DNA from: Apostichopus japonicus
Lineage: Eukaryota > Echinodermata > Holothuroidea > Aspidochirotida > Stichopodidae
Assembly (NCBI RefSeq): GCF_037975245.1
Contig: NC_092564.1
Location: forward strand, 1,315,984-1,379,983
Length of the DNA: 64,000 nucleotides
Direction of reading: 5' to 3'
Shown: piece by piece, positions 1 through 12,600 of the stretch
Numbering within the stretch: position 1 is the stretch's first letter
Layout of the letters: every line of letters begins with the position of its first letter
Translations under genes and position numbers: made by a program
Notes under the pieces: model-generated
The model's input: only the letters and a program-made list of their open reading frames with translations
What the model was told of the DNA's origin: nothing
Database searches by the model: none

Positions 1-228
1 TTGTTCATAAACGGTATAATACTGAAAATAAGTACAAAATAATGTCGGAATGAAGGCAATATGTCATTAAAATTTACACTTTGGTAAAGATGGAAGATGG
101 ATATTTTGAGTAACTATTCTTAGCCCATTTCAAGCCATTAACAGGTGACATTCACGTCAAGGTGTTTAGGCCATTCGCTTAGCACAGTGCTGACTAGGTA
201 GGATGTCATATTTCCGTATTTTGGAAAT

Positions 229-262
229 TTAAAAAAAAAAAAAAAAAAAAAACTTTTTTTTT
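229..262. repeat. Poly-A / poly-T tract
   Basis: About 22 A followed by CTTTTTTTTTTC. This is a simple sequence that makes spurious Lys/Phe runs in both strands' short ORFs. Confidence 0.9.
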
Positions 263-414
263 TCTTTCCGAGAAACTCCAGAGGTAATTTGGTGCATACA
301 AAATGATACCTTAGAGCCTTGTATAACAACGAAGCAGAAGGAAACGGGAAAATCACAACAATAATTGTTTCTGTCAAACTTTATTGCCGATTTCGTATAT
401 ACGGGATATTTTCT

Positions 415-505
415 CATTTTCAAATAATCGGAATCGGAATCGGTACGATTATGAAAAAATAATCGGTAATCGGTATTTTCTGTTATGCATAATCGGTTGA
501 ACACT
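415..505. repeat. AATCGG-rich segment, partner of 38.57 kb
   Basis: AATCGGAATCGGAATCGGTACG, then AATCGGTAATCGGTATT, ending CGGTTGAACACTA. On the complementary strand this begins TAGTGTTCAACCG, like the segment at 38571. Confidence 0.4.
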
Positions 506-665
506 AAAAAGTACTGTTCCAAAATGAAGGAAATAAATTTGATAATTATTACTCATCTCAATGGAACTAAGCTAATTACCTTTCTCTATTTTTACTATGT
601 ATGCTTATTTTATGTCTATTGTAATATTTAAAGCACTGGAAGAATGAATTAGAATGAACAGATTG

Positions 666-1253
666 ACCAAATCTATTCTCAAAATTTTGACCACATCCAT
701 TCTTAGAATTAGGCCATGTATGTATATTAGAACCAAATCCAGTCTCAGAATTAGGCCATGTATGTATATTATGAACATATGCATTCTCAGTATTAGGCCA
801 TGTTTGTATATTATGACCAAATCCATTCTCAGAATTAGGCCATGTATGTACATTATGACCACATCCAGTCTCAGAATTAGGCCATGTATGTATATTATGA
901 CCACATCCAGTCTCAGAATTAGGCCATGTTTGTATATTATGACCAAATCCATTCTTAGAATTAGGCCATGTATGTATATTATGACCACATCCAGTCTCAG
1001 AATTAGGCCATGTTTGTATATTATGACCAAATCCATTCTTAGAATTAGGCCATGTATGTATATTATGACCACATCCAGTCTCAGAATTAGGCCATGTTTG
1101 TATATTATGACCAAATCCATTCTTAGAATTAGGCCATGTATGTATATTATGACCACATCCAGTCTCAGAATTAGGCCATGTTTGTATATTATGACCAAAT
1201 CCATTCTTAGAATTAGGCCATGTATGTATATTATGATCAAATCTATCTCATAC
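666..1253. repeat. 42-bp minisatellite with 84-bp higher-order dimer
   Basis: The core ATTAGGCCATG recurs at exact 42-bp steps (708, 750, 792, 834 ... 1170, 1212), with about 13 copies. From 876 to about 1211 two variants alternate strictly. One has TATG and CCACATCCAGTCTC; the other has TTTG and CCAAATCCATTCTT, giving four 84-bp dimers. Because 42 is a multiple of 3 and the unit lacks stops in one frame on each strand, overlapping ORFs of about 215 codons run through both strands with a 14-residue period. These are treated as by-products of the array, not genes. Confidence 0.95.
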
Positions 1254-2219
1254 ATTTATATCTATTACAGCTTCACCACCTCCTTTGACCTTTGAAAGTG
1301 CCACAATAATTACAATTATTCTGTAAAGTTAGTTTTTTTCAAAATGAATCATATGAACCAGAGGGACTGTGTAAAGTATCCTTGTCTGTTTAATTTCCAG
1401 CCATAACACCTATATCCTAATTATGATATGATACAGTGTTATATTCAGTTATAGCTTCCACTGTACTCTGTGCAAGATGAATCATATACCACGCAGGGCA
1501 AAGAAACAGTCTCCCTTTAAGACCTAAACAAAGTTTGCAAACAAATAGCAAAGTTAATAACAGCCAATAATTCCTAACTTGCAACACACAGGGAAATCAA
1601 TACAAAAAGAGCACAGATGGACTGTTTCTCACACAACTATGTTGAGATTGGAGGGACAAATCTAATGTACCACACCTGTTGAAAGGAAAACTGTCCCAAA
1701 GAGTGTGAAAATGGGTCTTTTCTGTCGTACAAGGAATCAATGAATAACCCTGTGCCCTTATCAAAGAATGGTGTATTGTGAATTTGTGAACAGCAAAAAT
1801 AATACGTATAATTAAACAAAATATATATATATTTTAAAGTTGCAAGCTACACAGAGTCCACTATCACAAGGAACTTTAATAGTTTAAACACATATATCCA
1901 CACTGAGAATAAGGACTGCCTGCAAAAATTAAATGAGATAACTGTAGAATAGAAATCTGTTTAATTTAAACCATTTCCAAAGTCAAACAACTTAACACCC
2001 TCTTCTATTTACAGCTAGATCAATTCAGAAGATGTTAAAAGGGAACAATAACATCTAATAATACAATTCCCTTTTACTTCAGTAGGTATCTTTATTAAAT
2101 AGACCTTGAAGCAGATGTATTGTAATAGCTTTACAAAAACATTCTCCTTTGGTAAGAGTTTCAAAAGTGCTTAACGGCTTGTTGCACTTTTTAAATGCTT
2201 CGCAAATCTCCTCAATTTA

Positions 2220-2660
2220 GTAACAAAAAGGGCAATAGGGGTTGCGAGTCCAATTATAAATTTCCCTACAAGACTCGATTCTTAACCATAACCAAGAGAT
2301 GCCAATAAAAATCAGAGCTGAGTCTTGTCAACAACGTTTTCCTCCCTCCAGAGTTTCGGCCGTCTCCGCCCCAACACCTCCGGGCAATGGCCTCGCTTCA
2401 CTGAATTCCTAATCCATATATCGGTCTTAAATTGGCTCCCGATGCAATAGGCAAGGAGGCGACTAAACGAGTTAACATGTGCAGAAGTCAATGATAACGG
2501 GTTTTTTCTTTGGCCACCTGCGCAGGTGCAGGTTCTTGGGGCTTTCAAGCAATGACAAGCCGAGACCTGAGCGAAGGAATTTGAGGAATTAGATAAAACA
2601 AAAGATCCCCACATCACACTTCCTCGTCTCTCTCGCGCTCTTTTCTCTCTCTTTCACTTT
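2220..2660. promoter_or_regulatory. GC-richer block with a palindromic double E-box
   Basis: This stretch is visibly richer in C/G and CpG than its surroundings, e.g. TTTCGGCCGTCTCCGCC near 2354 and TCTCGCGCTC near 2630. At 2515-2528 it contains CACCTGCGCAGGTG, a perfect 14-bp palindrome made of two E-boxes two bases apart. CACCTG/CAGGTG is the preferred site of E-protein dimers. A candidate enhancer or alternative promoter is inferred. A 101-codon minus-strand ORF overlaps it (2312-2617), but I recognise no domain. Confidence 0.35.
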
Positions 2661-4974
2661 TTGTGGTAAGAAAGAACATTCACATTGCGATGGAACTCGG
2701 TTTAAAAAAAAGGAAAAAAAAAGGGATTGATCATTCTAGACAAGTCCTTGGTGAGGCCAACCTCTGTCTAAAGAAATGTCAGTGAGATGATGATTAAAAG
2801 CCTGTGAAAGTTGAACAAGAGCCATTTAAATATCCATGAAACAAGGAAAGAATGCCAAGTTCATTCCTGATGTTATAGGATACAGCTGAATATAAGTTTG
2901 TTTAAACTTAAGCCAACCTGCAAAACTTTCAAGATATTAAATTACAATAGTATATTAATGTTCCATCTATGCAATGATGGTTTAGTTAATCTGTCAAATC
3001 CATTGTAAAAATGTGAAATATTTTATACTGAAGGTAAGTCAAAAGCGCAGTAAATGAAACGTTTAGGAATAGGTCATACAGTATGAATTAATGCTTAATT
3101 TCTATCGAACACAATCGTAAACCACACTGAACTAGCAAGGGGTCATTAAATATACCAGTTTTAAGGAGACACATGGAAACACTTTATATCTTCTATAACA
3201 AAAACGGGACACTTAAATATTTAATAGTTGATTGAATTCATTGTTTGACCCAACCTATGTCTTAAAAGACTGTTCAGTATTAAATCATAACAAAAAATCA
3301 GCAATTATTTTTGATGAAATCTTGAAAGTCTGTTCCAAGTATTTCCAAAGTCACCCTTAATTACACGAAGGAACCTATAAACCTTAATGACCCTGGAAAA
3401 TAGAGCAATGGTCAGAGACAAAAAGAAAATTGTTGGACTTGCAAAACAGTGTCACAGGGTTATTGAGTCAATACATGTTTCTCAATAAAAACATCTGACT
3501 AATATTTGGTGATTCTATTTTGGGTTTAAAAACTTAAATGATATAAAAAAAATATATAAAAATGAGAGAAACTGTTAAAAAAAGGAATGGAGCAGTTACA
3601 AGAAAACCCTTGAGAAAACCAAATTCACAGCGAATTGATTGCCACCCTCTGCTGACCCTACAATGACTGATTGTGCCATTTATAAACTATTTGTTAACCA
3701 GGGTAACATGAACAAAGTGAGAACTGACCCACTAATCAAACATTTGGTGAAGACCAATGGCAGACTTCAAACTGTTCCCAAGGATTTAGGTCTACCAGAG
3801 TCCTTATGGGGTAAACCAAAGATATAGATATTCTCTCAACTGGGTTGTTTAAATTTGATCAAAGTCTCTACAAAAGGAGAGAAATCAGCAGTATATTGAG
3901 ATATTGTACAACTATGAATCAGTTCTATTGTCTCCTCTATGTATACATACGTATGGAAGCATTAGGCAGGCATAATACTTCCATGCTTCATACACATAAT
4001 ATGACATCATGGCAACTAAACTAATTTCACCATGTGTACAATCTCCATAATCTCTTCCAGTTTAGTCGATAATTACCAAGAGCATAATTGGCAATTAATC
4101 GAATGTAAACATGACTGCTATACCAATTCAAATGCATATGAAATCTCAAAAATTGCTAAATTATACATTATATAAACACAAAGTTATTCCCATTTAAATA
4201 CCACAATATTAAAGGTGAAATATTAAGTTTTTTAAAACAATTAGTTGGTTAATCCTTTATCACCAAAATGAAAGATTCAGCCTTTAAGTTTTACCACACT
4301 TCAACAGACCCATTACAGTGTAATTATTTGGAAGGTATGACAAAGAGTTCCTACATTCCCACAAGAACCAGAATGCAAAATGCATTGAGGTTTCGATGAC
4401 TTCATAGCATTAGACTGAAGTCTGCCAGAAACAGAGCTGTTACTTGTAATATAAATGGCTCCAACCACTATTTTGATGTACAATTACACTATGGCATGAC
4501 AAACACAGGTCAGTCTACTGTTTGTGAACAATCTCCACACAAGAAAACTCCCTTAACATTCAGATAGCGAACCATTTTACACAGTTAATTCGCATTGAGA
4601 TTGGACATAGATACACAATTTATGTAGGTGACAGGTAAGTTTCGTTAACCGCGCATGGTCATTTCCCCAACGTAACTACATCCAAATCTGAAGTTTTTAT
4701 TTGGCACTGAATCTTGACAACTGTGAAATAAGATGGAAAACTTCAACAACAGAATGATATTATTCATTCCAACAGAAACGACCTATGCAGGTAAAGACGA
4801 AGTTAAGCCAATGGCGCTTTGTTCTAGGCTTCTGAATCCTAATTCTACGGATGCCCATAAGCTGATTTTCAATTGCCAACAGCCTCTCCTATTCTTATGA
4901 GGCGTAATGCACATGATTATTATAGGCTGGTCAGTGGGAGATACGGTAGATTATAAAAAAAATTGATCTCTGTT

Positions 4975-5175
4975 GACTCTTAATGACCTTTGACCTCCAC
5001 AAACACAATAGACTGCTTCTACTCAATGTGGTACTGCTTCACACAAAATAAGAGATTGGTCCAAGCTTCCCTTCTTGAGATATCCTGTTTACAAGCAAGG
5101 CGCGCACACATACACCCACTCATACACACACCCCATTTGCCTGATGACTTACATAGGTTACGATTATCATTGACA
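4975..5175. repeat. Dispersed TGACCTTTGACCTCCAC repeat, copy 1
   Basis: It begins with TGACCTTTGACCTCCAC, then ACACAATAG, then CTTGAGATATCCTGTTTACAAG and an ACACAC-rich end running into TTGCCTGATGACTTACATAGG. The same order of motifs appears at 9.1-9.7 kb and in part at 18.9 kb. The element class is unknown to me. Confidence 0.6.
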
Positions 5176-7084
5176 CCAGAAAGGGGTCACTATCAGCAAC
5201 TGATATAAATTCAGCCCAATATCACTTGACAACTATATAACAGTTGCCTAGATTATTATACGCTGACTAGGCTAGGCCTGGCGGCATCAAATAGCATGTT
5301 GGATACACCCAGGGTAATAAATAATATTGCAATGTTCTAATCAACGTTCTCCATGAAAATAATACAATAAACTATAATTACATCTTGTGCTCATTTGCTA
5401 ACATGGCCAGAGAGAGGGTTCCATTTCAAAAACAAAGACAACTACTTTAATACAGAGAGAGCATGTACAGGCAAGAGATATTGAGGGAGGAAGGAAGGAA
5501 GAGACAGCCACATTCATCTCTGAGAGAAAAACAGAACAAGCTGCTCTGATTTTCTGTGGCAACAGTTCACGAAAAGTCTGAAATTTCACAAAACTTCCCA
5601 AAACCCTTCACAAGGAGTATTTGGCAGGATGTGTTTTTCCTGAACTCACTGCAAGGCACAACACAGTAACACTATATACATCATCCACACTGCAAAATTT
5701 ACATTGATAAATACCACTTTCACTTAGCCTATTAACCCAAACAGAAAATTAATTATTGACTCAATTGACTGACAAATTCAGCTTGAAAACTGGAATGTAA
5801 GCTATTATACTCACTTGAGATATTACTTATTATTTGTACAGAGGTGTGGCACTTTAAACACAGTTCTCACCATTATTGACTCTGTCAACTGAGGTGCAAC
5901 AGAAAGCTCTTATATTTCAAAATTAAAGGCTAACAGATAAGTAGCATTTCCCTGCCTCTCTATATACATTCCTACACCAATTCACCTCTCACGATGTAAA
6001 CAAAGGCTGGCTTTTATTTAGACTGGAGGTGGTATTTAATGGAGGGAGAATGTAAGACCCACAACATGACACTTTTTATCTTTAATGTAGCAGTGCACAT
6101 AATATTTAATAATCATTTTTTAACATCCTGCATGGTCTCAAATCACTGTTTTTCAACAATGTTTAAAATGCATAGCTGGAGGCAAACAAAAAATTATTTT
6201 TTGGGGGCTCATACTAAAGAACTTTTAGTACACAAACAATACTGTGGTTCTCGTTTAGTCGAAAGAGCAATTTAGAGAATTTTGATGTCAGAGTTAGCAG
6301 ATTCTCACTGACCAGAAACGTGATGCGTAAAAGCTCACGAACGTACAGGACACCGTTTGACGTCATTCTGCGGAGTTTACCGCGAATGCCAAACAATAAC
6401 AATGGACTTTTCACATACTTCTCATAAGAAAGTGAACCTTTTATTTACTTCACTATTCCAATAAACATGCAGCTACAAGAGAAAGAAATGGTTGTTAGAA
6501 TTGTTCACACATTTGTTAACTCATTTTGGGTAGTAATTCTTCAATTAAAAGTAAATTATGGTTAAAAACTGCCTCAATGTCTGGTCATATTTTGTATGAT
6601 TCGCTGCTATTATAGGCCAGTATACATACTGTGTAGTACGATAACGAGGTCTTGCCGCAATTGAAATGCCTACCTTGTGAAATATGTCAACATCTCTGTA
6701 TTTCTTCATTTGTTGTTGCAATTAATCGTGTTTTCAGTTAGTTTCCAGTCAGTGGTTGCAATATTAATTGAATCCACGACATATCAAGCTTTAGGTTTGT
6801 CGCATTCTTGCTGCCATAATGTAAGACTTTCCGGAGGTCACAACTCCACAAAAGCAGATACACAAGCGAAGGGAACACCACGGTACAAAAAGCACCTGAT
6901 AGATTCCATATTCCATATATACAAGTTTCAAAAGGTAAAAAATGTGAAAACTTTTACCGTCTCATTGCACTATATATATTTTTTTTTATAAAAGCTAGAG
7001 TGAACAATAGCCCATGAAGATTGACATAAGTCAAGCGCTAATATAGGCTGTGAGGCACTATAAAATAAATCAACATGGGCCAAT

Positions 7085-7340
7085 CAGTGGTTCACAGCAG
7101 CTTAGGAACTACTGACGTGTGGGGGTTGCTGGCCCCCTCACCCCAGAAGCACACCTAAGCGGTGCGGTGGGAGGTGTGCACTATACACAACCTAAACTGA
7201 AAGCATCCGGAGATTCAGAACAGTTCGGGCATCCAGATGGCAGATGAACACCTCTCGGTCAAGGATTGGGTGATATACATGCCTATAATACAATACATAT
7301 CATCCGTACATGTTAGTGTGCATCACTCAGTTAGCTTGGT
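7085..7340. repeat. GC-rich hairpin-forming segment, possible degenerate mobile element
   Basis: The AT-rich background is interrupted by hairpins: GGGGG-TTGCT-GGCCCCC near 7120, and GCACACCT..AGGTGTGC near 7150-7180. There is no clear TIR or TSD. A SINE-like or DNA-transposon remnant is possible, but no tRNA-type A/B boxes were recognised. Confidence 0.25.
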
Positions 7341-8636
7341 AGCTGGGTAGTGTTGTTGGTTCTGCTAAAGAGAACTAAGTCAAACAGGGCCTATTGTACA
7401 GTGTATTCTTTTGTAACATGACCTTTTTCTTCTGCACCTACAGTATGGGGTAAATCATGGCTGAAGATAAACAATTGAGTATGCACATTAGAATAACAGG
7501 GCAATTGTGGCTAATGAGTTTAGGAATATATCAAAATTAGCGTGACTTTACCTTTAGAGGGCCTCTGCGTAGACAATACTGCCTATAATACGTGTTTGTG
7601 TCGAAGTGCGCTGAACATATATATTCGCCTGCAGACGGTGGGAAACCCCAGGAGCGAGAAAGTCTTTGCGGGTGTTACTTACAAATTAATCCAAAACCTG
7701 CAACGTTTTTCGCCAGTTTGATGACTGGGAAACGTAAAGAAACTTAAATTTCGGTTTTTAGGAGTGTTTTTGCAACCTCCTACTCCACAATTCGTTGGCA
7801 TTTTTATTTTAACAGTATGACAGAGTTTCGCATCGGCTTAGTGTTAGTGCTGAAGTGAATAGCTTGATTGAAAGTTTTTCTCAACCGACTCCGCACATGT
7901 ACATCACAGGGTGGCCTGCAGGCGCGTGAGCGCTTTAATAGGAATGCTTGCGAAAAAAGATAAAATTCCTTGTCCAAAAGTGCTAGGTTTGATTCCAAAA
8001 GAATGTCCCAAAAGAATGTGCCATACATCAATGGCGAGGCACAGGTGTAAAGATAAGAGGATGTCAAAAAACCACCAGCTATGCATTTTAATGAAAGCTT
8101 TAACAAATCTTTGTCACAAATTGAATATTAATTACTATCAAATCCAGTATGAGTCAGGTGTAAATGTATAAAACTATGCTAATTAATACAAAAAGTAGCA
8201 ATTTGACATGTTATTCTTGTATGTGGCAAATTCAAAATTTCCCTCCCTGATTTCTAAGGTGGGGAGGGGGGGGGGAAGGAGAAAAAAGTCAAATCATACA
8301 TTCTGAGGCATATTTAGGCTATACTTTTTAGGGCTTTATTAGTAGCTCTAAAGGAAAGGTTGTTCTACAATAAATGATAATAAATTTAAATTTGTTCCCG
8401 ACTGATTAAGGTAGTGGCCTGAACCTATATGAAAGGGCCAGAGGGTGACATTAGAGCTCCTTCTGATTCATGTTACATACAAATTGGTTCCAAAACATAC
8501 TGAATGTTTTTCGGATGACTTTCCATATAAGTTCAGCAGAATTATATCCATCTAGATCCTAAAATTTAAAAAAAAACAGATTGAAGACCCTCCCAGTGGT
8601 TACTTGCCTTGACAGTATATGCAGAACAAGCTCTCA

Positions 8637-8670
8637 AATAGTTTACTTATTCAAATAGTTTACTTATTCT
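8637..8670. repeat. 17-bp tandem duplication
   Basis: CAAATAGTTTACTTATT occurs twice back to back. Confidence 0.8.
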
Positions 8671-9054
8671 GGTATATTCTGTCTTGCACAATGTTACATC
8701 AGGGAACTGCTACTTGGGAACTAAATTTTCCAAAATTCTTCTATATCATCCTTAGGAATTCCTCTAAATAATCTTAAGGTAAAGGAATAAAAACACAAAA
8801 CTGTCAACAAGATCATTATCAGTGACCCAATTGCTCTAAATGAACCAGTCTACTCCCTAGAGATCCCAGTAGTTTTGTCAAATTTGTCAGAATTGGCTAA
8901 CACTGAAAGTGTGGTTTGAAATACTACTGAAAGTAAATGTTTGCAAGGACAATTAATTTCATGCATGTGAATTACTATACACTGTATCCTTTCACATGTT
9001 TTCATCATAGGAATTATCTTCCATGCAAATATAAATCATGACCAAATTTCTTTG

Positions 9055-9690
9055 AGAGATACATATAGTTTTCACATTTTGGCAACTGCTGATCTTGAAC
9101 TAACCTCTGACCTCCACCAAAAACATTAGGGATCTTGTACTTATTATAGAGAAGCCATATGTCAAATATGAGATCTCATGAATTTCCTATCTTGATATAC
9201 TGTGCTTACAAGGTTTTCAGGGTTTGACCTTAAATGACCAAGGATCATATTATGCATATTTGAGCTCCTTTGTTGTTCAGGTTCTGGAGATTCAGCTTTT
9301 TTAGATTTTCACGTTTAGCCCTCTGCTGACCCCAAATGATCTCTTGCCTCCACCTAAAAACAATAGGGTTCTTGTATTCATTATAAGAAAGCAACATGAA
9401 AAATATAAGAGCCAATAAAGTTTCCTATCTGGAGATATCGTGTAATTTACAAGGATTTTCAAGTTTTGACCCCTCGTGACCTTAAGTGAACTAAAAAAAC
9501 TCACAAAGCAATACGCTTCATGTACTAATTATGGGGAAGCCACATACTATATATGAGAACTGCAAATGCTACCCATCTTGAGATATGGTGTAAATACACG
9601 AATACATACATCTATACATACATCTTTACATAAACACATACATACGCACACACTCACCAATTTGATTGCATAGGTTACTTGCCTGCCTAT
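9055..9690. repeat. Dispersed TGACC repeat, three consecutive degenerate units
   Basis: Three successive copies of the module [GACCTCCACC(T)AAAAACAATAGG - GTACTNATTAT..GAAGCCA - ATATGAGA - TCTTGAGATAT - TTACAAGG] start near 9100, 9335 and 9480. The last ends in a TACATACA/CACACA run and TTGATTGCATAGGTTACTTGCC. This is an interspersed repeat of unknown class with internal reiteration. Confidence 0.65.
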
Positions 9691-12600
9691 GGCAAGTAAC
9701 CAAAAACCAAGACACAATTTCTGAAGTAAAATACTGCCTCCATTATAGCTATAGACTGTTAGCACCTGTTTGTGGTCACCTGTGTTACCTGGCAGAGCCG
9801 ACAGTTGTTATGGTAACCCAATATTCTTGATTCTGGCTCTGTATCTCTGCACACCTGCTTAGGATGATATACACACCTCTACCCTCCAAGATAAGGAAAG
9901 TACATTGCAATTTGTGTTATGACAACAAAATAACATACTTTTAGTCATGAAAAATCCTGATTTTTATTATTTTACAAGATATAGTTAAATTACAAGAGAG
10001 GAAGGCGTTGGAATTACTTAAACTGGATGGTTACTAGGCCTTGGGCTAGCAAATTGGTTCTAATTCAGAGTTGTGACTCCTACTTGGGAACTGAGTAGAA
10101 ACTTCTGGTCATGAGAGTGACGGGACTTCCCATATTTGCTACCTTCTTTTAATACTGCTAAGATAATATCCACAGTTACTCTGGCATTAAGCTCTTAGAC
10201 AAAACCTCAACTCTCACCTACTTGTGCAAGTGAGAATCTGAAAATTCTTTGAAAAAAATCATGTATTGAAGGATACCAAACATGTTTCAAAACTGCTCAT
10301 ATTTAGCACAACCTATAAAAAATATGTAAATAAAATAATATCCCCACTGAATCATCCATGAAATGATTGACCACATCTATTCTATTGTTCATCTGACAAG
10401 AAAATGTTATCTCTTCAAATTTCTCTTTGCTAACAAATGAATACTATGCTAAAGATGTTAGCATATGTGTCACAGTGAGGTATAACTAACCTCTGTATTT
10501 ACATGCTTCGAGACTGGAAATGTTAACATCGCAAATAACCATGAAATGTGCATCAGAGGCCAATGATCAGTACTAACGGTCTCTTCAGAAACTATTCAAA
10601 CAGGTGACACAGTAGATTAAGACAATCAAGTTTGAAATGTTTAAATTATTGCCTCATCAAGAGAGGTGGGAAGTGGGTTAATCTTACCCTTCTCCCACCC
10701 CACCCTGTGTTATTCTTCCCCTTCCCCCTTTAAGGAGCAGCCCAAATGTTGTGTTCACATAACACAGGTTTTTCACCTAGATGTTGTCTTTCTTAAAGAG
10801 AACCCACTCAAGGGCGGATTTTTTGATCCATTGGAAATGTTCTATTCAATAAGGAATATCTAATATATGGGAGTCTGACTCTCAACTTTGAAAGAGAAGT
10901 GAACTGTTGAAAATTAATTTCTTGCAATTCTTTGTAGGAAAGTTCCTCTAGTTATGTTTCTTGAGATGCTAACTAACTACCTGTCACATTCATGTCACAT
11001 CCATGTTTCTTGTTATCAGTGGTGTGATACACACCATCAACGAACAACAAAAGGTTAAGTACAAGTTTATAGCTCTGTATGTCTAACTGATGACCTCCAA
11101 ACGTGACATTTTCCACCAGATATCATACTTTAATTGTTTTATATCGCTGCTCCATTCTGATACACACTGGAATGTTGGAAATGTTCTTCAGGTGGAAACC
11201 AATGTGCCTTGGGGTCAGATCAATGTTTATTGCTTTGTTGATATGAGGTTTCAAGAAGTTTCTGTACCTGGATAAAGTCAAACAATTTGATCATAATAAT
11301 ACTAGCATAGACCCCTGCTTACATACATGTAAACATCCATATTAAACCCACCAAGCCACTCTGATAATCACACACACACACACACCAGTATTTACAGACT
11401 GCGCGCTTCAATCAAAATCTACAACGGACAGCATTTGCTACACAGCCGTATCGCATAAATATAAAGGATGGATCATTGTGTACAGGTTACTGGTATTCAT
11501 TACATAGCGAATGTTAGATACTTAGTCACCACTAATACCAAGAGTGACTTAATTACACAATATAATAACTACTTTACAATCTCCCTGTGTAAACCCTGGT
11601 CCCTAGAAAGTTTGCTTTCACATGACAGGCACTACAAAGTGGAGACAAAAAGAAGCAATTCCCTTCATAGTACAGAAACTGTCCTTGAAACTTTCATTGA
11701 AACAAGGCCTTGCTTTGATACCTTGTGCTACTAAAGACTAGCAGAATGTAATATTTCAGATGATGCATGTAACCATTTAAGACATTTAATGCTTTGGTTC
11801 GTTTATATTGAAATGACTCTAGCCTGCACAGATCAAATATGATCTATATCAGCCTCTTTTCTACGGACACTGTATGCAATCACAGGTTAACACTGACACA
11901 GATTACACAACCTTGGAAAGTGCATTTTTTGAAATATTGCTATTAAATTTTAAGGATACCAATGCAACAACCCTTTGCATCCATTTGACAACCCCCCCCC
12001 CCACTCCCTTCATTTTTTTCTTCTTTTTCGTTTTGTGGGTGATTTGGGTTTGTTCACCTTATCTTAATTCACAAAAGAACTTAATTCATTCAAACCTTGA
12101 TTGATTAACACTTTTGTTAACAGAGACATTCACCACCCATCTCTGAATAACTTAATGGAATGTTCAGAGTAAAGTAACCACAAATGAAGAGCCATTAGAG
12201 TGGCAAAAGTGAATAGAAAAACATCAACAAAGAATGAAAAAGCTTTGACTCGTGAAAGGTGTAGTCTGTGCCAAAATGGATCACTTTGGTAAGTAGAAAT
12301 AATAAATAATTCATACTTTTACAAAGAAGAGAATAAACAGGACTTCTAAAACATGATATGAGACATCTGAAATTTGAAATCAGATAATCAATTGCTAACA
12401 GCAACAAATTAGGAAGCTTCACTGAGATTATTAATAATCGTAAGATATCCAGCAGTGAGGTAACACTCGATGCAAATGTTGCCCCATTATGAAACAATAC
12501 TACTCTATGTGGTTTTTCAATAAACATGATGTGGAACATAGCTATGATATCAGCTTTAAGCCAGAGAATAAATGGCTGGATTGCACGCAACTTGACTTTT

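Noticed and set aside
605-1295. ORFs of about 215 codons on both strands
   Set aside because: Both are read through the 42-bp minisatellite. The period divisible by three explains the open frames.
12195-12590. 131-codon minus-strand ORF, hydrophobic
   Set aside because: It has no family motif or suitable splice sites. Its Leu/Ile/Phe-rich composition is as expected from AT-rich DNA.
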